From Plasmopara viticola (taxonomy: Eukaryota > Oomycota > Peronosporomycetes > Peronosporales > Peronosporaceae): a stretch of DNA of 64,000 bases. The notes under the pieces were generated by a model that saw only the letters and a program-made list of their open reading frames with translations, did not search any database and had not been told where the DNA came from. The stretch is taken from contig MBPM02000031.1 in NCBI GenBank assembly GCA_001695595.3, positions 124,001-188,000 on the forward strand, in the 5' to 3' direction. Below are positions 36,640 to 45,900 of this stretch, piece by piece. The position numbers and the translations under genes are program-made. The stretch's first letter is position 1. Every line of letters begins with the position of its first letter.

Positions 36640-38530
36640 AAATCTTGATGAACATGCTGTCAATATTATGCTAGATTCAGGCGCCACGTGTAATGTGGTC
36701 AATCCAGAACTTTTACAAATGTCCATTCCGAAGAAGTAATTCAAGTTACTCGCTTCGACGGCAGCAACACTATTACGAAGAAAGTCAAACAAGGGTTTGA
36801 AGATATATCTTTTGATGGAAATAATTTTTCAAACGTTCCGGTCATGGAATGGCCAATGAAAAGTAGTTCTAACGATGTCATTTTGGGTAAACCGTGGTTT
36901 ACAGCTCATGAACCAATCATAAACTGGCGAACGCATCAAGTCTCATTTAATACAAGCGATAATCAACCTGACCCTCCAATTGAACATGAAATTATTTCCG
37001 CGTCAGAGTTTTCAAAGAAATTAAAGAAGGTAGAATATGAAGAAGTTTATCGTATTAAAATTTGTCAAGCCTCTGTGGATGAAGAGCAACAAGAGCCAAA
37101 ACTTCAATCTTTGCTGGGATCATTCCAAGACGTTTTTCCAAAGATATCGGAAAACCGCAGATGCTTTACCGCCACATCGTTCGGTAGAGTTTAAAATGAC
37201 CATGAAACCAGGAGCTCAGCCAAGTAATCGACCACCTTTTCGTTTATCACAAGTGAAACAAGGTGCATTACAGAAATTTGTTGACGAAAACCTATCACGC
37301 GGTTGGATTGTATTATCTGACTCGCCTTGGGTATCCAATATATTTGGTATACCAAAGAAGGATCCGAAGACAGGAATAAGTGTTTCACGTTCCGAATGGA
37401 TTCGATCTGGTAACGCAAACATATTGTTGCGATGGGTTATTGATTTTCGGTATGTCAACTTTCAAACCATTGTTCCAAAGATTCCCTTGCCGCGCATTGA
37501 CGAACTATTTAATAAGATGCAATGAAACTGTTATTTTCCTGTGATTGATTTGGCGCAAGGTTATCATCAAATGCGCATTTATCCAAACAGCAAGAAGTAT
37601 ACCGCATTTCGTACAAGTAATGAAACGTATCAATGGTGTGTTGCACCAATGGGTCTTGCAGGAATGCCAGGAGTTTGGTCACGACTCATGCGAGTTCTAT
37701 TTGGAAATTCTCTATTTGTTGTCGTATACTTGGATGATATTTGTGTTTTCACACACTTATGCTGTACACTTAGTTCATTTGAAAACTGTGTTTCAAATTT
37801 TGCAAAAAGAAAAGCTTTATGCTCATATCGGCAAGTGTAAATTTGCACTCGAAGAAGTCAGCTTTTTAGGTCATACTGTATCACAGAAGGGATTGTCTGT
37901 TGATAGTTCCAAACCAGAAGCAATTGCTAAATGGCCAAAGCCATCTTCATTTAAAGAACTTCAAAGTTTTCTCGGCTTAGCTGGTTATTATTGCCGCTTT
38001 ATTCATCAATTTGCACAAATTGTTCAGCCATTAAGCAAGCGTGTGAAGAAGGACATACAGTGGACTTGGGGGAAAGACCAAGATCGTGCTTTTGCTAGTC
38101 TAAAGTCTGCTTTGCAGTCTGCACCAGTACTCACCTTACCTAATTTTTCACGCCCTTTTGTACTCACTACAGATGCGTCAGTATTGTGCATTGGTGGTGT
38201 GCTTTCACAATTTGTAAATGTTCATGGTCATCCTGTTGCTTTCCATTCTAAGAAGCTTGGTGGTCATGAAGTTGATTGGCCGGCACATGAAAAGGAATTA
38301 TTTGCAATAAAAGCTGGTCTCGACCATTGGCATCATTATCTTTACGGTCATCAATTTGAAATATTCACAAATAATAGCGCATGCTCGTGGCTGCTTCATC
38401 ATCCTAAAGTGTCCCCTAATTGGCAAGATATTTGACAACATTTTCCCAGTATACTTTTACGATTCATCACATCAATGGTGCTCTTAATGTCGTCGCTGAT
38501 GCTTTGTCGCGTCGACCAGACGAATGTGCT
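36640..38530 (+). pseudogene. gypsy pol part 1: protease, reverse transcriptase, RNase H, broken
   Basis: Aspartic protease motif MLDSGATCNVV near 36668-36700. Reverse transcriptase parts run from about 37190 (RGWIVLSDSPWVSNIFGIPK) through FPVIDLAQGYHQMRI to the catalytic YLDDI at about 37727-37741. The RNase H region begins near 38163 (LTTDASVLCIGGVLSQ) and includes HEKELFAIKAGLDHW. The domains are spread over at least four frames with stops between them (for example after LFNKMQ at 37525 and at 38433). The catalytic RT residues are still present. Confidence 0.92.
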
Positions 38531-40137
38531 CCTTCAACTATCGAATTTCAGGAATGTGATGCAAAATGTCAAGCTCGAGGTTCTCGTTTGCGTCTTTCAC
38601 CATCTGGGCCAACTCTGCTCCGGGAGGGGCCTGAGTCACTTCAAGTTGATGCAGTAATGTTTGCATCTTATATCGAGTTGTCGCCAGATGTCCGCAAAAT
38701 GTTCCTTCAAGGTTATGCCAATGATCCTGAGTTTCAAGACTCATGGACGATGTCTGATACTGACACATTGTTTACCAAACATGACGAATTATTGTTTCGA
38801 CGTACTTCCAACAAAGTTGCAAGACTTTGTGTGCCGAACAACGACCGTTTGCGAACTCAAGTCATTTCGCAATATCATGACTCTGCTATAGCTGCTCATC
38901 CTGGCGATCGCAGAACTTTCTTGCGAGTTGCACAGCGGTATTATTGGAAGACATTACAAAATGATGTTAAGGAATATGTCAAGACGTGTGAAACTTGTAC
39001 ACGCTGGAAACATGACAACTAACGAAAAAATGGATTAATCATGCCAATCCCAATACCTGAGCAATGCTGGCATGTTGTGGCAGTGGATTTAATAACTGGA
39101 ATACCTGTTTCAAATGGTTTTGATGCCATTTTAATTGTTGTCGACAAATTGTCAAAACGTACCAAGTACGCTGCAGTGCATGCGAATGATGATGCATCTG
39201 CAACAGCCAAAGCATTCTTTGAAGCTGTAGTTCGACACCATGGATTACCTAAAGTATCATCAGTGGCAGAGATAGCCAATTCACTTCATCATTTTGAAGT
39301 CTCTGATGACAATTATGGGTGTTCGACTTAGTATGACAACAGCACATCGTGCTCAAGCCGATGGACAAACGGAACGACAAAACTTAGTCGTTGAAGATGC
39401 ACTTAGATGTATGGTGTCCTATCACGGAACAGATTGGACAAATTGCTTAGGCACCATCGAATATGCTCACTCAACACTTGTCAGTGCATCTACTGGATAT
39501 TCTCCATTTGAGATTGACACCGGAAGAAAAGAACGTTCTCCTTGGCAAAGAGGAATAAGTGGTAACGATTCGAAAGTGAAAATTGATATTCAGGCTAAAG
39601 AGTTCGTGGAAAAAAAGACAAAAGTTAATTGAACAAGCACGAAAGAATCTACTAAAAGCTCAAGCCACTCAAAAGCAATATTATGATCAGAAACGTAGAG
39701 TACATCAAGTTGAATTTCAAGTTGGAGATCTAGTTATGCTAGATACTCGAAGAAACTCTCTAAGACATGCTGCCAAAGATATGGAAAATAAACGAGCGAA
39801 ATTTGCAGCAAGAAAAGTTGTGCCATATGAAATCATCAAGATGATAAATCCCAATGTGGCAAAACTCTAGTTGCCACCAAGCATGAAGAGAATCGATCCG
39901 ACCTTCAATGTCGATGTATTGTCGAAGTACGAGCCGACATCAGACAAGTTCCTTAGTTGTCCTATCCCCAAAGCGTCGAAGTTTGTGGACAATGACTCAG
40001 CTGATCAGCTTCAAATCATTCAACGTGTTTTGAAGAAGAGACAATTTAATCGCCAACTCGAAGGGCTTGTCCAGTGGCATGGTGAAGCTGAAGAAGAAGC
40101 TAGCTGGTAAAAAGAAAAAGATATTCGACACGTAGCT
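38531..40137 (+). pseudogene. gypsy pol part 2: integrase and chromodomain-like tail, broken
   Basis: Zinc-binding HHCC domain at about 38878-39015 (HPGDRRTF...CETCTRW). Integrase core starts near 39060 (CWHVVAVDLITGI, first catalytic Asp). The expected SDRDPxF block with the second Asp is replaced by SSVAEIANSLHHF near 39255-39290, where the frame also shifts. The third acidic residue is in ADGQTERQN (about 39358). A basic C-terminal part (LVMLDTRRNSL) and a chromodomain-like stretch (QLEGLVQWHGEAEEEASW) follow, then stops. Integrase is therefore dead. Confidence 0.9.
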
Positions 40138-40190
40138 CATTGGAATGATCTCGTTGCCGACTTTAAACAACGACAACGAGAGATCAAATC

Positions 40191-40198
40191 GGGGAGGA
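40191..40198 (+). other. polypurine tract of the gypsy element
   Basis: GGGGAGGA lies directly before the 3' LTR start TGTAAGG, the position where plus-strand DNA synthesis is primed in LTR retrotransposons. Confidence 0.75.
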
Positions 40199-40825
40199 TG
40201 TAAGGAACCACACTCACATGTTCTAGAACCATTCTAGAATGTCAGTGAGTGTAGGTTACAAACATCCTATATAATGTAATGTAATGTATTACGTTACCGC
40301 GTTGCCAAGTTATGCACGTGCTAGGCTCAGTCTGGCTAATCCACGGCATAAAGTGGTGTCCGCATACGTCGAGTCTCGTTCGGCGGGCAGTGCAGCCAGC
40401 ACCGAGGTCGTGAGGGTCTTCCATTATTCTGCTTAGCTTTGACTTGGTAAGAGCCCAGGTGGCGCCCGGTGCTGGAGACCGTCGCGTCGAGGGTGAGACT
40501 CGTTAGAGACCTGCAGATGCCCGAGAGCACCTGCCCGAAGCGCGCGAGCATTTAGCCCCCGCGCTTGGAAGGAGGGCGTCACCCCAACCTTTTCCAAGCT
40601 AGCATCCTATATGTTTTCGATAATATAACTTAACCCACATTCAAGGAGAGATGATTCAGGCGACGTACTAGGAGGAGTGACTCACATGAGAAAATCAGTA
40701 GGAAGAAAGTGGATAGGTTACATATCAGTCTAAGAAATAATATCACTTTTGTAGTTAGCCACAAATCTTCAAGTCAACCTACAACCTACACTCCAACACA
40801 GCCGACCAACGCCCAGATCCTCACA
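40199..40825 (+). repeat. 3' LTR of the gypsy element, with nested insertion
   Basis: Starts TGTAAGGAACC and ends CTCACA. It is 627 bp long because a 340-bp SINE-like element plus a 10-bp duplicated target lie inside it. The remainder is about 277 bp against 313 bp in the 5' LTR, mainly because of a deletion of about 25 bp after GAGATGAT. Confidence 0.92.
40273..40612 (-). mobile_element. SINE-like element derived from a LINE, copy B (inside the LTR)
   Basis: About 340 bp on the minus strand, flanked by the exact 10-bp target duplication CATCCTATAT (40263-40272 and 40613-40622). The 5' end on the minus strand reads CTAGCTTGGAAAAGGTTGGG; the 3' end carries GGTAACG and an ATTACA-type tail. It has the same three-piece structure and junctions as copies A and C. 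The empty target survives in the 5' LTR, so insertion came after the gypsy element integrated. A short frame (MLARFGQVLSGICRS...) is shared with copy C but has no known domain. Confidence 0.95.
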
Positions 40826-41063
40826 ATGGAGGCCAAAATCCAAATTTATCAATATTTGGGACTCACCACATCTTCGACTCGTCCGAGGATTCCAGGTTCT
40901 AAAAGTTTAAAATTCGCATAGGGGAATTCGGCTCTGCATTATCAAACGAGAATTGAATCTCGTGACGATCAAGGTATCTTATCTTGTACCTCTAATTAAA
41001 TTTATTTTATGTACGAAAGATCGCCAAGCCTTTTTAAGCAGTGATGTTCAATAGCATTGATAA

Positions 41064-41414
41064 TTGAGCAAAGATCATCCGGGTGAGGAAAGGAAGTACG
41101 GGAAGGAATGGGAGAGGATGTGGCGAATTCTATGCAGTATCTGTATCACCAGCCTATGGTTACAACGGAACAGAGTCGTCTTCAAAGAGGAAGCGATTAC
41201 CGTCGAAGGAAGCGTGCTCGAGTTCTGGTCGACCGGCCACCAGCAACTACGAGCTTTAGCGACGCGAGAAAGAAGAACACCAGACAAGTTAGAAAAAGGG
41301 ACTAGACTCCTGCTGTGCCAACACGAGCTGGAGAAACAACCCACAGAGAAGTTTCCGACGGAGACGAGCCCGTACAACCACCGAACCAGGACCGGCGTTG
41401 CTAACCAGGCTTAA
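41064..41414 (+). pseudogene. C-terminal tail of a LINE ORF2, fragment
   Basis: An open stretch of 116 codons with MWRILCSICITSLWLQRNRV near 41124-41183. This Trp-rich pattern (W-x-ILxxxxxxLWLxRNxxVF) is typical of the region after the reverse transcriptase in non-LTR retrotransposons, where it follows a zf-RVT domain. A basic, Glu/Thr-rich tail follows to the TAA. No ATG-started gene is likely; it is a 5'-truncated remnant next to the gypsy LTR. It differs from the LINE family at 45.9-47.0 kb. Confidence 0.6.
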
Positions 41415-42583
41415 GATCATACAGACATCTAGTCGTCGATAAACTGACCAAATAGAATCGTCTGCCTCTCAATAGCATTGATATAGTGGTTTCTGCAAGA
41501 GAATATAGTTTGGCTAAGTATTGGCTATGCCTTTCGGGTTAAGCAAGGTTCTCAATTGTAGAAAGTCATTGCGGCGATCGGGTCGTCTTATGAAAACTTT
41601 CCAGCTCATTATACAATATTTCAGCAAGTATTAGAGCGCCCGAGAGAAAAAAAGTTTGGGAGCAAGCTGAGATGTGCTACCGGGTACGTGACAAATAAGC
41701 GTTTTTAAGTCACATTGCGATTTTTCGGGATATTAACCTTAAACAGTCCAGGCTTTCGAGAGAAGCTTAACGGACATAGAGTGCACTTCCTTAGTAACGC
41801 TAAGCATGTCTGGCTAAGTACACGCTCTTCCCTTCAACGTACGCGCTGTACTTTCCGTCACTACTGACTAAGCTTTTTTCTGCTAGATTCTGCTGAGCAA
41901 GCCCACTAAGTGAGAATGAGTCGTGATTATTGTGAATGTGGTTAGAGAGCTATGTTTCAATCTGCTTTAAAATCGCCTACACACTGCCGGCTGGGCTTCG
42001 CACATGAGATTATGGAAACCGTTAGTCATCCCTCGGTTTTTCAGTAGCTATCCCCCACCTCAATAATTTAGCCATGCCCATGCCATTTGACAAGGCGCAA
42101 GCTGGTTTAAGGCTCAAATAGCACTCAAGAGGATCGTTGATGAGTTTGTCATTGCCTCAGATGAATGCAAACGGGTACTGCTCGATCATATCCTGGCAGT
42201 CCCTGAGCCCGAATTCGAGATCCTATGCACGCACGGACTCGTGGCCGGCCAACCGGTTCGACACGGTGACTTCCCTCTGATTTTATGTGTGATACTCGTG
42301 CGATAAACGCGCAAGCCGCCGCCTTCGATACCGCTGCCGCGCAAGCTGCCGCCTTGCAAGCATCTGAGGCGATGTTTCGGCAGTGGGCTCAGGAATTTAA
42401 ATTACGAGGATGCAAGGTGTGCGGAAATTTAAGCAAGAAAAACACTATATTTAGCGTTTTCGATCGGTATTCTGTCCTCGCGATATAACATTATCGCCTA
42501 AATGTACCGCTGAGTTTCGCTGTAGAATTAAAAAGGTGTCGAGTGATCAATTTTCATATTTAATGTCTGGGTCTAGCATGGCC
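41415..42583. other. gene-poor segment with a possible gene relic at about 42.1-42.5 kb
   Basis: From about 42119 a plus-strand frame reads ALKRIVDEFVIASDECKRVL... for about 60 codons without a stop. A shifted frame then continues from 42285 with an Ala-rich stretch (AQAAAFDTAAAQAAALQASE). The composition is protein-like, but I recognise no family and a frame change is needed, so this may be a decayed gene or element. The last 10 bases (TAGCATGGCC, 42574-42583) are the upstream target duplication of copy C. Confidence 0.35.
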
Positions 42584-42906
42584 TAGCTTGGAAAAGGTTG
42601 GGGTGACGCCCTCCTTCCAAGCGCGGGGGCTAAATGCTCGCGCGCTTCGGACAGGTGCTCTCGGGCATCTGCAGGTCTCCAACGAGTCTCACCCTCGATG
42701 CGACGGTGTCCAGCACCGGGCGCCACCTGGGCTCTTACCAAGTCAGAGCTAAACAAAATAATGGAAGACCCTCACGACCTCGGTGCTGGCTGCCCGCCGA
42801 ACGAGACCCGACGTATGCGGACACCACTCTATGGCGTGGACTAGCCAGACTGAGCCTAGCACGTGCATAACTTGGCAACGCGATAACGTAATACATTACA
42901 TTACAT
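42584..42906 (+). mobile_element. SINE-like element derived from a LINE, copy C
   Basis: 323 bp with an exact 10-bp target duplication TAGCATGGCC (42574-42583 and 42907-42916). It starts TAGCTTGGAAAAGGTTGGGG, matching copy B. The middle piece CTGGGCTCTTACCAAGTCAG and the 3' piece from TGGAAGACCC to the ATTACATTACAT tail match LINE copy D at both of its ends. The exact duplication and close match to copy B suggest it is relatively young. It ends 58 bp upstream of the start codon of the gene at 42965. Confidence 0.95.
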
Positions 42907-42964
42907 TAGCATGGCCGTTTTATGGAATGGGGAAAAAAAGTAAAGCAGCGTTGAAAGAATAGAA

Positions 42965-43566
42965 ATGGATGCCGAAGGAAATTCGAGCGACTCAGCGACC
43001 GCTAAACAGCGGAGGACAACGAAACCTTTAACTTCAGGTAGCAAAGCATCCACGCAGCCTGTAAATTCTGCGCCGCCGACTTCGTCCATCGCTTCCATAG
43101 TGGCGGGTGACGTATCCCTGGTACACTGCTCTTTTTTAATTACTGACTGTTAAGCGAAAAATTGCGTCTGACAATTTGCGAACCGCAGTTACTGGCAGCC
43201 TCCGGCATCTGCACTTTGACATTGTCGGGGCTATTGTCTTTGGCTGTGGTAGTGCTGGACGACAATGTGACATCAGTGACGCAGCTGCGTCTGTTTTCGC
43301 CCTCCATGGTGACGGGGTCCGTTCTTTTAACAAGTACGTTGCCAACCTTATGGTAGAACTTTTTTTTGCTGACTACTACGTAATGTCGCGTAGTTGGTAT
43401 GCTTAATGGCATGCTAAGGTATTCGAACCGAAAGGCTAAGGCTGCACCAGGGGAAATTGTGCTGCCACCTGGACATCCTCCTATCTCACCTAACTCAGAG
43501 ATGGTAGAATTAGATGAGACTGGTAGTCCAAAGAAACGCGTTAGTCGCTGTCCGATGGGCTTTTGA
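42965..43566 (+). CDS. unrecognised three-exon gene
   Basis: Exons 42965-43111, 43155-43333 and 43419-43566. Introns of 43 and 85 nt are both GT-AG and all three phases fit; 157 aa. Residues 1-45 are Ser/Thr/Ala-rich and look disordered. Residues 50-110 (exon 2) are well mixed (RHLHFDIVGAIVFGCGSAG) and could be a small folded domain. The C-terminal 50 are Lys/Pro/Glu-rich (KAKAAPGEIVLPPGHPP, then SPKKRVSRCPMGF). I do not recognise the family. Exon joins are inferred from splice sites and frame; the first intron is at the short end for this genome. A minus-strand frame of 90 codons overlaps exon 2 but has no plausible partner exons. Copy C lies immediately upstream. Confidence 0.6.
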
Positions 43567-43909
43567 GTGATGAACAGTAGAAATATAGTTCTCGAACTTC
43601 ATATTATAAAACATATCTCTTGCGACTGGTGCATTAAACATAATGCGCCTCAGGCTTCATTACCTGAAGCAAAAGCAACGGTACCATTGTCAGCTCTTCA
43701 GTTGCTTAAACGATTTTAGTTAAATTCGTTCGCACCACATGGTACTCAAAGCCCTTGTCGTCTACCTCATCGTGAAAATCAAGATCTCGCCAGGTCACTG
43801 TAAAGCCGCGGCATCTTCGTACGTCCGTTGTCGGTGGCGAATTTCATTCTAGAACGACCCGATAATGAGCAATCTTACTAAATTCGATATCGACTTTAAA
43901 GTCACCGTA

Positions 43910-44335
43910 CTATACCTCAAATTGTTCTGCCGACAAAGAGCCCAACATCCTCTGAGCGCCGTGATTAAATACTGAGTATGCGCTAATACCGCTCGCGCGC
44001 TCCTCCCCTTCAACCATCAAATGATAGGCAAGCAAAGCGAAACCCGAAATGATGATATATGCCACTGCGAACTCAGGATCGTGTTCGTGGATGTAAATCA
44101 ATCCTTTGGTCCAAACGGCTACCACAAACAGGCTAAGCGCAAGAATGCGCCAGTGAGGTCGCAAAGCAAGCACAACTCTCTCCAGTGTTTCCTTCGACAT
44201 CAACTGCGCCACCTTGCGTCGAATTTCAGCACGTGTCTCACGATTTACGCGAAACACAGGAGGGATGAAGGGTACCAGCCAATCTAGCGGCCCTTGATCA
44301 GCAGCCGAATTGCGATGCGGCGTTGGTCGATTCAT
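43910..44335 (-). CDS. SAYSD1: SAYSvFN-domain protein (SAYSD1-like), ER membrane
   Basis: Intronless, 141 aa, ATG at 44335. Animal SAYSD1 (183 aa) sits in the ER membrane at translocons and senses UFM1-modified stalled ribosomes. Seen: a short polar N terminus, a basic segment (RETRAEIRRKVAQLM, 34-48), two hydrophobic segments (about 67-83 and 95-109, the second AYIIISGFALLAYH), then the family hallmark ISAYSVFN (118-125) and the closing GSLSAEQFEV that matches the domain's end. Function by analogy is inferred; the domain call is secure. The next gene upstream runs in the same direction, with its stop 75 bp from this ATG. Confidence 0.93.
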   Translation of the reverse strand: MNRPTPHRNSAADQGPLDWLVPFIPPVFRVNRETRAEIRRKVAQLMSKETLERVVLALRPHWRILALSLFVVAVWTKGLIYIHEHDPEFAVAYIIISGFALLAYHLMVEGEERASGISAYSVFNHGAQRMLGSLSAEQFEV

Positions 44336-44410
44336 TTAAGGCTTAGAAGTAAAAATGCCTCAAATAATAAGTATGTAAGAATAGTAATGTAGCCATTTCA
44401 TTGATTAGAC

Positions 44411-44944
44411 TTATTCTGACGCCTGTGCCCTCAATACCTGCATACACAAGCTAGTGAATTGGTCAGCGGAGATTTCACTTGGCAGCTCATCTTCATGCAC
44501 TGTAAACCATCCTATGAGGTCTCTATAATGACTGGGAAAAGACTTTTGTAAGTAACATCGGGTCTCATTGAGGCGCAATTGTGAAGTCAAATATTCACGC
44601 GCAAGGTGGTTGTCTCCATGTGAACCCTGCTTTCCATATTGCAGACGTCTGTATAGTTGTAGCACTAAGTGCTTCTTTGTTGATTCACGACGCAGATCAA
44701 ATCGACGCGTAAAAACCTTTTTGTCAAGTGCGTCCAGCTGGTCGTCCTTCTGCAGCGTCTGAATGAGAAACTCAAACGGGTCCAGTGGCTGATTTTCGAG
44801 CAACCGGGTCAAAAGAACATGCAACATTTTTTGTATCTGATTTTTCTCGGTATAAGAACGCATGGCGTCCAGAACATCAGCCAGAGGGGCTCCATCACCA
44901 GTTTGTTGCAAGTCTTGGTGCCGGACCGCTCTTGATGGTAGCAT
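44411..44944 (-). CDS. RIIa/Dpy-30-type dimerisation-docking protein
   Basis: Intronless, 177 aa, ATG at 44944. Residues 27-66 (YTEKNQIQKMLHVLLTRLLE, then NQPLDPFEFLIQTLQ) fit the RII-alpha/Dpy-30 X-type four-helix docking motif: a helix with LLxxLLxxxP spacing followed by (D/N)PxxFLxxxL. The remaining 110 residues are helical and charged, with no second domain recognised. Proteins of this kind are frequent in cilia and flagella (radial spoke, adenylate kinase 7 type) or dock kinases and histone methyltransferases. A flagellar role would fit a zoospore-forming oomycete but is inference only. It lies 333 bp from the divergent PH-type gene. Confidence 0.65.
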   Translation of the reverse strand: MLPSRAVRHQDLQQTGDGAPLADVLDAMRSYTEKNQIQKMLHVLLTRLLENQPLDPFEFLIQTLQKDDQLDALDKKVFTRRFDLRRESTKKHLVLQLYRRLQYGKQGSHGDNHLAREYLTSQLRLNETRCYLQKSFPSHYRDLIGWFTVHEDELPSEISADQFTSLCMQVLRAQASE

Positions 44945-45277
44945 TGCCTTAATCTTGTTTGATAGGAAAAGTGAGAAGGCACCCTAATTTGAAACGTCGT
45001 TTTTAATCGTATTTATCGTGGATTTGCTTCATTCAAGTCAACCGATAGAGGAGCCTTCCCACGCCGCCTGCTAAATGTGCATTTATTGGATCAGATCGAT
45101 GGTATCTGATCCTGATTCGACTTTTTCCACACATCTCTGCCGTCGTCCTCGGACCACATGGCAATATACTCATTCATTGCGCCTTGTCATGCTCTTGTCC
45201 GCTTTGCCATAAGGTCAGCTTACGAGCCCCCACCTGAGCAGTGTCACTTTGGTCTTTAACGTCTTCATATTCTCAAC

Positions 45278-45754
45278 ATGAGCTACGGAGGCAATGTCGA
45301 AGGGTATTTGCTCAAGATTGACGGTGACGACGCTCGTACGGTTTTTTGCATCCTTGACGAGGGCATGCTACAATACTTCTCGCATATGGGCGGTGAGCTG
45401 CTCGGAGCTGTTGCTTTGTCAGGATCCAAGGTCGACGTGTTTCTACTTGACGACATTGGCCAAGTGCCAAACCAATTTCGTGTTGACGCTCAAGCTCAAA
45501 AATCGCCGGTTCGCCGGCGTAATACCAGACAGCCTATAATTGGCAACACAACAACGTCGATAACTTTTGCAGGATCGACGCGGGAAGTCGCACACCAGTG
45601 GGCCATCTCCATTCTAAATTGGAATCGCCACAGTTGGGAGGACGGACAGATGATTTGCAGCACCAAGGACGAGTATTACAATCTTCAGAAAATTATCAAA
45701 GTAGTTGGCCTGATGACTGAAAAGGCGACGTTGGAGTCTGTAGTACCCGCTTAA
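45278..45754 (+). CDS. PH-domain-like protein
   Basis: Intronless, 158 aa from the ATG at 45278. It starts GGNVEGYLLKIDGDDARTVF, followed by CILDEGMLQYFSH. This is the beta1-beta2-beta3 pattern of a pleckstrin homology domain (G-x-L-x-K...RxFxLxxxxLxYF), and it ends with REVAHQWAISILNW, matching the PH C-terminal helix with its conserved Trp. A basic loop (SPVRRRNTRQP) interrupts the middle. The domain spans about 6-128. Basic residues for phosphoinositide binding after beta1 are few, so lipid specificity cannot be predicted. The LINE copy D lies antisense 147 bp downstream. Confidence 0.75.
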   Translation: MSYGGNVEGYLLKIDGDDARTVFCILDEGMLQYFSHMGGELLGAVALSGSKVDVFLLDDIGQVPNQFRVDAQAQKSPVRRRNTRQPIIGNTTTSITFAGSTREVAHQWAISILNWNRHSWEDGQMICSTKDEYYNLQKIIKVVGLMTEKATLESVVPA

Positions 45755-45900
45755 CCCACTATACCTCCATGTAGAGCAACGTAAATTAGTGGGATCAATA
45801 TTCATGAAGTAATTTTATACTGGAAATGGTAATTTGCGTCCTTTTGTAATTTTTAATGTTTCGTTCCTTCATTAATTTGTGCAAAATGGTTGTTACTAAT

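Larger units (their letters stand above)
34659..40825 (+). mobile_element. degenerate Ty3/gypsy LTR retrotransposon
   Basis: A near-complete element: 5' LTR, primer-binding site, gag with a CCHC knuckle, then protease, reverse transcriptase, RNase H and integrase in gypsy order, a chromodomain-like tail, a polypurine tract and a 3' LTR. All coding parts are cut by stops or frameshifts, so it cannot move by itself. The two LTRs differ at roughly 20 of 280 compared positions plus small indels, so it is not recent. A SINE-like element is nested in the 3' LTR. No clear 4-6 bp target duplication is seen at the outer ends, so one end may have been altered. Confidence 0.95.

Noticed and set aside
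43140..43412. 90-codon minus-strand frame
   Set aside because: It overlaps exon 2 and both introns of the spliced plus-strand gene, has no partner exons and no motif.
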